Shown here piece after piece: positions 17,568-25,976 of a stretch of 64,000 nt of DNA (within the stretch, counting starts at the first letter, position 1; every line of letters starts with the position of its first letter). The stretch comes from Brevinema_A sp051647535 (GTDB lineage Bacteria; Spirochaetota; Brevinematia; Brevinematales; Brevinemataceae). The notes beneath the pieces are model-generated. The model was not told the origin of the DNA. It saw only the letters and a program-made list of their open reading frames with translations, and made no database searches. Position numbers and translations under genes: made by a program. The stretch covers positions 1 through 64,000 of the forward strand of contig JBOFEA010000004.1 in assembly GCA_051647535.1 (NCBI GenBank), given 5' to 3'.

Positions 17568-20500
17568 TTAAGATAATCCGATATTTGATCTTTAGTTATG
17601 TTAACAGGGCATCCTTTCCCTGCACTGGAAGCAGATGAAATAATTTTTAAATCTTTCATTGTTTCAATAAGACGTGAAGCTCTGTTATATCCAACTCTAA
17701 ATCTTCTTTGTATGCCGGATGCTGAAATCTCACCACTATCCACAGCATAACGAAGCACTTCCTCAAACAAAGGATCTGAAATCGCATCCGTACGAGTATC
17801 CTGTACTACAGGTTGTTCTTTTTGCGAAATAAGATCAGAAAAATTTACAGCATATTCAGGACTTCCGTTTTGCTTGATAATCTTAACCACTTCAGCAACG
17901 TCTTCGCTTGATACATACGGGGATTGAATACGTATCAACTCAGTTTCATCAGGAGACATAAACAACATATCACCTTTACCCAGTAATGATTCGGCTCCAT
18001 TCCTATCCAAAATCGTACGTGAATCAATTTTAGATGTGACTCGGAATGCAATACGGCTTGGGAAATTGGCTTTGATAACCCCTGTCACAACATCTACTGA
18101 CGGTCTTTGGGTTGCCAGTACCAAATGTATTCCCACAGCACGAGCCATCGACGCTAATCGTGAAATATGTTTTTCCGTATCTTTAGGTGCTCTAAGCATT
18201 AAATTAGCAAACTCGTCTACAATAATCACAATATAAGGGAGTTTTTCATAGACCATATCAGGTGAATTTTCTGCTAACGCTTGATATTCTTTTAAATTAC
18301 GAACACCTAATTCCGACAACATCAAATAACGCCTATCCATTTCTTGAACAGACCATTCCAATGCTGCTAATGCTTCTTCTGGTTTGGTGATGATAGGAGA
18401 CAATAAATGCGGAATTCCGCTGTACAATTCCAATTCTACCATCTTCGGATCAATCATAATAAATTTCAAATCTTCAGAACTCAAACTATACAGCAACCCC
18501 AGAATTAATGCATTAACATAAACACTTTTTCCACTTCCTGTTGTTCCAGCTATCAGCAAATGAGGAGTAACCGCTAAATCACCTACCATTTTCTTCCCTG
18601 CAATATTTACTCCTAATATCAATGGAAGCGCTGAATGTGATTCTTGAAATTCCGTACTTTCAATCTGCTGTCTCAAAAGAAAATTTCTTCGAATCTTATT
18701 AGGTAATTCAATTCCAATATAACTACGTCCTTCAACTGGGCTAATAATCCTCAAATTCGAAGTACCTGCCTGCAATGCTAAATCATCTTGCAAATTAAAA
18801 ATCGTTCTGAGTTTCAATCCCGAAGGCGGATCCAATTCAAAACGTGTAATAGAAGGACCTCGTGCAAAATCAACTACTTGCATATTAATATTGAAACTTT
18901 CATACGTATCTTCTATCATTTTCATTGCATTTTCAATTTCTAAGTTCTCTTCCGCTTGATCAATATTATCTCTATTAGGCTCCAAATTATCCGCTGTCGG
19001 AAAAATATATGCTTTTTCAATAATATTTTCTTTTCCATAAATTATTTCAGATTCTTGCATGCTTTCCATATTTTCAGAAATATTTTCGGATTCGACAGCC
19101 TCATCATACAAATCATTTGTATTGCTTATCAACGCAATCTTAGGAAGTAGCGCAGCCTCTTCAGGATCTAATAACTCTTCAACCGAGTTTTGTGTATCAA
19201 TATTTGTTGTTAATTCTTTTCCCTGATCTCCGTCATTGTCTTTATCTATTTGATATAAATTTACCAATTCTTCTTTTTTGGCATAATCTTGATCATGTAC
19301 AATTTTCGGATCTATATCTGCCTCTTCTTCCTCTAAATCAACTTTTCTACTTTCTTCTTCCCCAAATATACCGGAATTAGGAAAGGTTGATAATGATATT
19401 TCTTGAATAGAATTCTGTTTTATCAATTCTTGATAATCAATATCATTATATATATTCGAATCAGAAATACTAGCAGTCTCTCTTTCTTCTACGTTCTGTA
19501 CCAAATCAATGTTCTTATCTTCAATAATGTTTTCACTAAGAGACATTTGATCTTGAATATTGGAGCTGTTTAAATCTTCAGTTACAAATTTTGATTGATC
19601 ATCATAGTCATAAAGCAATAGAATTTCATCGTTTGAATCAAGATCTTCTGTACCACTAATCATACTATTATTAGCTACAGTGTCTGAATTAGAATAAATG
19701 CGATTATTCTCTTGAGTGTGTTGTTTTTGGAACATATTTTTATTCTCTTCATCAAAAACACCTCCTCCATGCTTAACAGGATTTTCTATTTGATTAAAAA
19801 ACAATTCTTTTACAGGTTGTTCAGAACCTTCTTGAGATGTATTCTGAGTCAAATCTTCATAATATCCAAATTGACTGTCTTCATCTTGTGGAATATTTTC
19901 TGCTAATTCATGTATAAGTTCTGCCTGTTCGTCATTGTTCAAATCCATTTGACGGTCAGCATCAGTTGAATAATCTTTTTGAATTATTTCTTCTTGGATT
20001 GACTGTTCTTCTTCCCGAATAATCTCATCTAATGAAGTCAATTGACGAAGATATTCCGGTTCTAAAATTTCAGCATCAATTTCTTTCTGAAGTAATTCAT
20101 TATCCACTACAACCTGCTGTAAAGATAATTCAGAACCGGAAAAAATTTCTTTTTCTTTTTCTTTTTGAGTATCCGGTTCTCTATCCGAATACTCGAAATC
20201 TATTATAAATTCTTCATTATCTTCCAACGAAGTGTTTATATCTTCATTTTCCCCATTAGTTTGTATTTGCTCACGATGATCACTGCCTGTCTTCTTCTCT
20301 TCAGAATTAAATTCTTCAGATTCATTATGAAAAGAATAGTAAGCTTCCAAAAATTGATCATCAGAAACTACTCCAGTTACTTTGGGTTCATAGTGTGTTT
20401 GCAATTCTTCAATTTCATTCCGCAGGTTTTGTACCGCAAAATCATTATTATCTGCTAATTCATAAACATTGGATTGAAGATCTTCCGAATCATCCACATA

Positions 20501-22072
20501 GCTTTCTGTATTTGATTCATCAGGACTGCTGTGTTTAACAAGATCCTGATACCGATCATAAAATAATGATTTCATTGCTTCTTCTTCAGGAATATTATTC
20601 ATATAAGTTCGTTCAACACCAGCTATAAGTAATTTTTCCGATTCAGATAATTCAGTATATGCATTTGACACCTTATCTTTCATTTCCGGTTGCACCAACA
20701 GGCTACCACCATCTTCATCCAAAATCAATATTTTATTGTTATCCAAACTATCATCTAAAGGCGGAAATTTAGAAGAATGACGTATTTTTTCATTGTCTGT
20801 GTCAAACTGTTCTTCACGAACATTTTCCGTTTCATCTGCAACAGATTTACCATGTACCGCATAATCTTTTTCTTCCGCAACATGTTCTTCAGAAAATTCT
20901 TTTTCCTCCACAACTCTGCCATCTGAATCTTTAAAAAGTTCATTATCAAAAGATAAACGAAATTGGTTTGGCGAATCGTAAGGATTCAAGTCTTCTCTTT
21001 CTATATTAGAAGCATTTTCAGATATTTTAAACTTCTTTGCAGGAATAACAAAACTTCCACTTTGAGCTTTTTCATCAGCCAATTCTGAATTCCCTTTAAA
21101 TGATTTCTGTGACTCTAAATCTTGATCCAATTCTAACAATTGTTCACCGTTTTCAAATTGATCCATATTGTATTCGATTTTTTGATAAAATTCACTCTTG
21201 TTCTTATGGTAAGGAGAAAGAAAATCTACATCAACATCTCTCAAAAACGCAGGTGGTGCAGATGTTAATCTTTTTTTGACAGGATAAAATAATTCTTTTT
21301 CAGAAGACAACTTTGATTGATTGGTGTTCGGAACCAAAAAATCCGGAACCTTGGATCGATCATATGATCCAACATTATTATCTTCTAATTCTCTTACAAC
21401 AGAATTTACATCTCCAACATGCATATCTTCATAAGCAAGAAAAGGATTGGTTTTTGAAAATTTTTCATCCTCATAACCAGCGTCTTCGTAAGGTAAGTAT
21501 GATAACTCATCTTCATCACTATTAAATTCATTATCCCCATACTGAGAAACAGATCTTCTTTTTGAAATATACACTGCTGTTTTTTTCAGAAGACTAACCG
21601 GAAATTGCCATACCGGAAAAAACAATAACATAACCACTATTGGTAGAAGAAGTAATAATAATTCTTTTGGAACAAACCCAGTCAGCATTAACGATAATGA
21701 TTCTCCAAACACCCCTCCGTCCAAAAACGAACCTGATGATGTTGACAAAGAATTAATCATAGACAATACTACCATCCATATATGCATAGATACAAAGGAA
21801 ATCATTAAATTTTTCGAATCAATACCTGATAACAACCGAATTCCCAGCCACAATATATACACAGCCCATATCCATGAAACCGTCCCATAATAAAATATAA
21901 AGGATACAGCCGTATCGGCACCCAAAAGACCAAACCAATTTTGAAAAATTAAATTAACATTTGTCGTATAAAAAGGTAAGTCATTAAGAGAGAAACTCAG
22001 AAGAGAAATAAATAAAAAAATAGAATATAATATAAAAAAGTAGGAAATAATAATTCGTCCCAAATTCTTCAT
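17564..22072 (-). CDS. ftsK: FtsK/SpoIIIE DNA translocase with very long acidic linker
   Basis: A septal DNA pump that moves chromosome ends through the closing septum. Its 1502 residues make it much longer than typical members. Residues 1-170 hold about four membrane helices. About 870 residues follow (roughly 170-1040) that are rich in Asp, Glu, Ser and Asn and look disordered. The motor begins near 1040 (MKMIEDTYESFNINMQVVDF), with Walker A GTTGSGKS near 1172-1180, Walker B IVIIVDEFANL and the ATQRPS motif. The C-terminal gamma winged helix (about 1430-1502) ends with ISDYLN. It follows uppP by 4 bases. The linker length is the odd feature; the frame is open throughout. Confidence 0.96.
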   Translation of the reverse strand: MKNLGRIIISYFFILYSIFLFISLLSFSLNDLPFYTTNVNLIFQNWFGLLGADTAVSFIFYYGTVSWIWAVYILWLGIRLLSGIDSKNLMISFVSMHIWMVVLSMINSLSTSSGSFLDGGVFGESLSLMLTGFVPKELLLLLLPIVVMLLFFPVWQFPVSLLKKTAVYISKRRSVSQYGDNEFNSDEDELSYLPYEDAGYEDEKFSKTNPFLAYEDMHVGDVNSVVRELEDNNVGSYDRSKVPDFLVPNTNQSKLSSEKELFYPVKKRLTSAPPAFLRDVDVDFLSPYHKNKSEFYQKIEYNMDQFENGEQLLELDQDLESQKSFKGNSELADEKAQSGSFVIPAKKFKISENASNIEREDLNPYDSPNQFRLSFDNELFKDSDGRVVEEKEFSEEHVAEEKDYAVHGKSVADETENVREEQFDTDNEKIRHSSKFPPLDDSLDNNKILILDEDGGSLLVQPEMKDKVSNAYTELSESEKLLIAGVERTYMNNIPEEEAMKSLFYDRYQDLVKHSSPDESNTESYVDDSEDLQSNVYELADNNDFAVQNLRNEIEELQTHYEPKVTGVVSDDQFLEAYYSFHNESEEFNSEEKKTGSDHREQIQTNGENEDINTSLEDNEEFIIDFEYSDREPDTQKEKEKEIFSGSELSLQQVVVDNELLQKEIDAEILEPEYLRQLTSLDEIIREEEQSIQEEIIQKDYSTDADRQMDLNNDEQAELIHELAENIPQDEDSQFGYYEDLTQNTSQEGSEQPVKELFFNQIENPVKHGGGVFDEENKNMFQKQHTQENNRIYSNSDTVANNSMISGTEDLDSNDEILLLYDYDDQSKFVTEDLNSSNIQDQMSLSENIIEDKNIDLVQNVEERETASISDSNIYNDIDYQELIKQNSIQEISLSTFPNSGIFGEEESRKVDLEEEEADIDPKIVHDQDYAKKEELVNLYQIDKDNDGDQGKELTTNIDTQNSVEELLDPEEAALLPKIALISNTNDLYDEAVESENISENMESMQESEIIYGKENIIEKAYIFPTADNLEPNRDNIDQAEENLEIENAMKMIEDTYESFNINMQVVDFARGPSITRFELDPPSGLKLRTIFNLQDDLALQAGTSNLRIISPVEGRSYIGIELPNKIRRNFLLRQQIESTEFQESHSALPLILGVNIAGKKMVGDLAVTPHLLIAGTTGSGKSVYVNALILGLLYSLSSEDLKFIMIDPKMVELELYSGIPHLLSPIITKPEEALAALEWSVQEMDRRYLMLSELGVRNLKEYQALAENSPDMVYEKLPYIVIIVDEFANLMLRAPKDTEKHISRLASMARAVGIHLVLATQRPSVDVVTGVIKANFPSRIAFRVTSKIDSRTILDRNGAESLLGKGDMLFMSPDETELIRIQSPYVSSEDVAEVVKIIKQNGSPEYAVNFSDLISQKEQPVVQDTRTDAISDPLFEEVLRYAVDSGEISASGIQRRFRVGYNRASRLIETMKDLKIISSASSAGKGCPVNITKDQISDYLN

Positions 22073-22076
22073 AATT

Positions 22077-22904
22077 TTAAAGCCTGCTCAGATAAAATAT
22101 ATAATATAATATTACAGAAATTCCAAGAGTAAAACAATATAAAGAAAATAAATATAATTTACCATGAGACAAAATTCGAATCAAAAATTTTAATGCCCAT
22201 AATCCAACAAAAAAAGCGACAAAAAAACTGATCACCAAATAATATAAAGGAAAAGAAACAAATCCTTTTTGTACAGCATCAATAACTTCTAATAACAATG
22301 CACCAAAAATAGCAACAAAAGACGCTAAAAATGAAAGCTTTCCTGCAAACATAGGAGACGCACCAAGTATTAACGCAACCGAAATAGTAGATCCGGATCG
22401 TGAAATTCCAGGCAAGAGAGCACAGCTTTGAGCAATTCCAACAAGAAACGCTTTTCTATATCCAAAATTATTTAAATCCAAATCTCCCTTTTTAACAAAT
22501 TTGGTCAACATCAGCAGGCAAGACGTTCCAACAAGACCCAATCCAACAATTATTAATGATACTCCGGCAGATTCAATTGCCTGTTTAAACAAAATTCCTG
22601 TAAATGCTGTAGGAATAGATACCATTATAATCATCATGATCCATTTGAAAGCTTCTGATGCTTCGATAGTTTTTTTACGCACAGCAATATCAGCCATTCC
22701 GCGAATGATTCCAATAATGTCGGCACGGAAAAAATATAATGCCGCACATGCTGTTCCGGCATGAACAATCAAAAAAAACAACAGCATATCAACCGTATGA
22801 AAATTAAAAAAATACGCCGCCAACGCTAAATGCCCTGAGCTGGATACGGGAAGGAATTCCGTTAATCCCTGAATTACAGCTATTGCTAATAAAATTCCTA
22901 ACAT
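22077..22904 (-). CDS. uppP: Undecaprenyl-diphosphatase
   Basis: A BacA/UppP-type integral membrane phosphatase that recycles undecaprenyl pyrophosphate to the monophosphate lipid carrier for peptidoglycan and glycans. The 275 residues contain both family signatures: GLTEFLPVSSSGHL near the N-terminus (catalytic Glu, Ser and His) and PGISRSGSTIS in the middle, plus about eight hydrophobic helices. AGGGG sits close before the ATG. The ftsK start follows its stop by 4 bases, so both come from one transcript that begins in the 231-base divergent gap. Confidence 0.95.
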   Translation of the reverse strand: MLGILLAIAVIQGLTEFLPVSSSGHLALAAYFFNFHTVDMLLFFLIVHAGTACAALYFFRADIIGIIRGMADIAVRKKTIEASEAFKWIMMIIMVSIPTAFTGILFKQAIESAGVSLIIVGLGLVGTSCLLMLTKFVKKGDLDLNNFGYRKAFLVGIAQSCALLPGISRSGSTISVALILGASPMFAGKLSFLASFVAIFGALLLEVIDAVQKGFVSFPLYYLVISFFVAFFVGLWALKFLIRILSHGKLYLFSLYCFTLGISVILYYIFYLSRL

Positions 22905-23050
22905 ACATCCCCTACTCTATGATATCCGATTAAGATATTATATACTCTTCATAATAAAATTAAAAATATCTGTAAAGAACAAATTATTCTTTAACTACTA
23001 TATATATTTTCGAAATTTATTAGAATTTTTAAAGAGAATAACACTCTTTT

Positions 23051-23079
23051 TTGAAAAAAAAAACAAAATAAGCTACAAT
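23051..23079 (+). promoter_or_regulatory. Promoter of the DUF2225-TPR-fusion operon
   Basis: TTGAAA (23051-23056), 17 bp and TACAAT (23074-23079), with a predicted start near 23086 and AAGGAG before the ATG at 23136. The rest of the divergent gap 22905-23135 holds only AT-rich sequence. Confidence 0.65.
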
Positions 23080-23135
23080 ATATCAAAGAGTATTATTACT
23101 TACTTTTATTTCAACATCATAAGGAGTTTTTTGAG

Positions 23136-24035
23136 ATGCAGCAAAAACCGTCCATTTCCTTTTTTTCAAAAAAACCTATTGTTTGCCCCAATTGCGATAC
23201 TAATTTCTATAAAGAAGAACTTCAGACAGGAAGAGGTCGTATTAATGCAGGTAATATTACAGACGAACTTCGCAGATTATACATACCTACTCAAAAATAT
23301 GGAATAGTTAATCCGCTTTTTTATTCGATCATTGTGTGTCCCAAATGTTATTTTGCAGGTTTGTTGCAAGAATTTCAAAACAAAAATTTAAAATTTAACA
23401 GCGATCTTAAAGACGATCACTCCAATAGAAATCTTCTTATTACAAAAATATTTGGATCCACTCTTGATTTTCAGAAATACCGTACTCCTATTACAGGACT
23501 TGCTTCTTATTTATTGGGATTTGCCAGTACTGCATATTTTGATAAAAATAGCTCGCCGACAGTTAAAAGAGCTGTATATGCTGTTCGTGCAGCATGGCTT
23601 GCTTCTGATTTGTTCACACAAACCAAACTCCAACATTTTCAAGATCTTTCCAAAGAGATGTATCATCAAGCCTTTATTAATTACGATTCAGCTTTAGACA
23701 AACAAGTAAAAAATACAGAACCTCTTGACGGTATGCCTTGGCTTGGCCCTGATGTTGATACTAATTTCGGATATGACGGATTACTTTATATGACTTCTTA
23801 TCTTACTTTAAAACATTTGCATCTTTTTACAGAACAAGATCAAATTACTAAATTGAGCCAAATTAAAATTGTTCTTTCCAAAATTTTCGGAGTAGGAAAA
23901 TCAAATAGAGATAAACCTGAAATTCTAGTATCCAAATCAAAAGATATTTATTCTACTGCCAATAAACAATTATCACAGCTTGCTGCAAAAGGTTTTAATA
24001 TACCTGTTGATGCAGAATCAACTGAAGAGGAGTAA
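23136..24035 (+). CDS. DUF2225 protein with two CxxC pairs
   Basis: A 299-residue cytoplasmic protein recognisable as DUF2225. It has an N-terminal VCPNCDTNF zinc-type pair and a second VCPKCYFAG pair around residue 70, followed by a largely helical domain (about 110-275) with TPR-like character (KRAVYAVRAAWLA). No signal peptide is present. Members occur in Firmicutes and spirochaetes, and I know of no defined function. It starts the + strand operon with a TPR exported protein and the ATP-grasp/FMN fusion. The next gene begins 4 bases after its stop codon, with its ribosome site inside this gene. Confidence 0.8.
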   Translation: MQQKPSISFFSKKPIVCPNCDTNFYKEELQTGRGRINAGNITDELRRLYIPTQKYGIVNPLFYSIIVCPKCYFAGLLQEFQNKNLKFNSDLKDDHSNRNLLITKIFGSTLDFQKYRTPITGLASYLLGFASTAYFDKNSSPTVKRAVYAVRAAWLASDLFTQTKLQHFQDLSKEMYHQAFINYDSALDKQVKNTEPLDGMPWLGPDVDTNFGYDGLLYMTSYLTLKHLHLFTEQDQITKLSQIKIVLSKIFGVGKSNRDKPEILVSKSKDIYSTANKQLSQLAAKGFNIPVDAESTEEE

Positions 24036-24039
24036 GCTG

Positions 24040-25950
24040 ATGATCTTACCTAAAACAACTTTATTACTAACATTTTTTTTTATTTTTTCACTATATCCAT
24101 CACCCTCTTACACAGAAATACCGGAACAACAAATCAAATCAGCATTAAAAAACAACGATATCAAAACAAGTATTAGTTTAATAGAAGACTCTTTAAAAAA
24201 AAATCCTAATAATTCTTCAGTATATCGCTTATATGCTGAGTTATTAGTTCAGATTGGCAATCTAGAATCTGCAACTTCAAATATCCAAAAAGCTCTATTT
24301 TTAGATAAAAACAATTCTCAAAATTACCTTATCCAAGGACAAATTTTTCAATTGCAAAATCAACAACTTGAAGCTGAAAACTCATTTAAACAAGCAGTAA
24401 ATTTGTCTATGCAATGTACAAATTTGTACTACTTAGCATCGCTTCATCTGGAAAAAAAAGAATTAGAAAGTGCAGAAAAATTATTAAAATTATCTGAAAG
24501 CCTTAACACGAATTTTGCTCCTAATCATATTTTAGCTGCCAAACTGGAACTACAGAAAAAAAATACTAATACAGCTTCCACAATATTTTTTAATACTATT
24601 AAAAATTTCCCTACCCAAGAACTGGTATATCAAGAATTTGCAACATTTCTAATTAAAACTCAACAATCTCATAAAGCATTAGAAATATTAAAAAAAGCAG
24701 AAAAACTATTTGGCAGTACAGCATCACGCAGTGAAAAAATAGGAGACATCCTATTAAGCAACAATAATCCTGAACAAGCATTAAAATTTTTTAACAATGC
24801 TGTACAAAAACTTTCTGAAACTTCAATATTGAATTCCGTACCACTGCATTGGAAAATATATTGTACATATACTCTGTTAAAAGAAGACCGCAAAGCTTTT
24901 GCAGAATTAAAAATCATGATAGATTTGGATCCGTCCAATCAAATGTTTTCTTCTCTTTACCTTAATAATCTTATTTTGGAATATGCTCCATACCATACCG
25001 AACGCTCCGCTTTTTCACAAATACTTGCTCAAGAAGCTGCAAAAGAAAGGAAAAAAGGATTCAGTACATTCTATGCATCATTACTAAAGAAAATTTTATC
25101 TGTATGTCCTAATAATCTTAATGCTAGAAACGGACTTATTTCATATGCCAAACTAAAAAATAATAAAATATTAATTGAGAAACTAATTGAATCCGATCAA
25201 AACAAAAATATCTCTCAGAATAATACAAAAAAAACCTCTTCTCAAAACTTAAAGCAATTTCAATATACTAATTATATTTTTATTAACAGTAGTAATTCTA
25301 TTATTAATCAGGCTTTAAAAAACGAAATCAGTGAAAATATTATATTTTTTCCTAATATTAGTCCTATTATAAATACTGATTATACGAGTATGATCAATTC
25401 CTCTATATTTTTCAAAAAAAATCCTATGTACTCTTTAATCACAGATATTAGTTTAGAAAAAAATAATTCTTTAATTAACGTGAACGTATATAACAAAAAC
25501 GGAAGTATGATCCTTTCATTCCAAACATTTTTCCACCCTAGAGATTTAACCCAAATTACACTACTTCTGCTCAAAAAGATTTCCCTGAGCCTTCCTCAGG
25601 TCGGATATATAACAAAACGGTTGCCTAATTCAACATTTTTAATAAATTTAGGAACAATACAGGAAATCAACCAACAAACAACATTAGCAGTTTTAGATAC
25701 AAATCTAAATCTTATTACGACACTAGCTGTTCAAAAATCCGAAATACAACAATCTTCTGCTGTATTTCCACAAGGAACAGTCCCTAAATACTTTGATATA
25801 ACGGCAAGTGTTGTTGTTCCAATACAAAATACCCCATATAATATTTCGAATACAACAACAAACATTAATACTAAAATAAATACAAATACAAATACAAATA
25901 CAAATACTTTTATTGATTTCACCCAAATCGTTTCTGTACCTATTCAATAA
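24040..25950 (+). CDS. Exported TPR-repeat protein, unknown function
   Basis: A 636-residue protein. The ATG at 24040 is chosen because AGAGGAG lies just before it and it opens a proper signal peptide (MILPKTTLLLTFFFIFSLYP, about residues 1-24). Residues about 28-400 form a run of TPR-like helical pairs (for example SVYRLYAELLVQIGNLESA). The C-terminal part is beta-rich, with many short hydrophobic strands. The last 40 residues contain an Asn-Thr dipeptide run encoded by a perfect AAATAC hexamer repeat. It lies between DUF2225 and the ATP-grasp/FMN fusion. It is probably a periplasmic or outer-membrane scaffold; no specific role can be assigned. Confidence 0.75.
   Translation: MILPKTTLLLTFFFIFSLYPSPSYTEIPEQQIKSALKNNDIKTSISLIEDSLKKNPNNSSVYRLYAELLVQIGNLESATSNIQKALFLDKNNSQNYLIQGQIFQLQNQQLEAENSFKQAVNLSMQCTNLYYLASLHLEKKELESAEKLLKLSESLNTNFAPNHILAAKLELQKKNTNTASTIFFNTIKNFPTQELVYQEFATFLIKTQQSHKALEILKKAEKLFGSTASRSEKIGDILLSNNNPEQALKFFNNAVQKLSETSILNSVPLHWKIYCTYTLLKEDRKAFAELKIMIDLDPSNQMFSSLYLNNLILEYAPYHTERSAFSQILAQEAAKERKKGFSTFYASLLKKILSVCPNNLNARNGLISYAKLKNNKILIEKLIESDQNKNISQNNTKKTSSQNLKQFQYTNYIFINSSNSIINQALKNEISENIIFFPNISPIINTDYTSMINSSIFFKKNPMYSLITDISLEKNNSLINVNVYNKNGSMILSFQTFFHPRDLTQITLLLLKKISLSLPQVGYITKRLPNSTFLINLGTIQEINQQTTLAVLDTNLNLITTLAVQKSEIQQSSAVFPQGTVPKYFDITASVVVPIQNTPYNISNTTTNINTKINTNTNTNTNTFIDFTQIVSVPIQ
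25878..25907 (+). repeat. Hexanucleotide microsatellite in the TPR gene
   Basis: Five perfect tandem copies of AAATAC near the 3' end of the TPR gene, coding for an Asn-Thr run. Because the unit is 6 bp, copy changes would alter length but not frame. Confidence 0.95.
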
Positions 25951-25976
25951 ATATATTCGGTTTCCAGGATGTTTTT

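Noticed and set aside
20755..20949. Small frames opposite or within the ftsK linker region (17.6-22.1 kb)
   Set aside because: They are by-products of the low-complexity Glu/Asp codons of the linker, have no ribosome sites and show no family features.
25723..25947. Two overlapping frames antisense to the hexamer repeat
   Set aside because: They are created by the AAATAC repeat read backwards, with Cys/Ile or Val/Phe runs and no plausible start signal.
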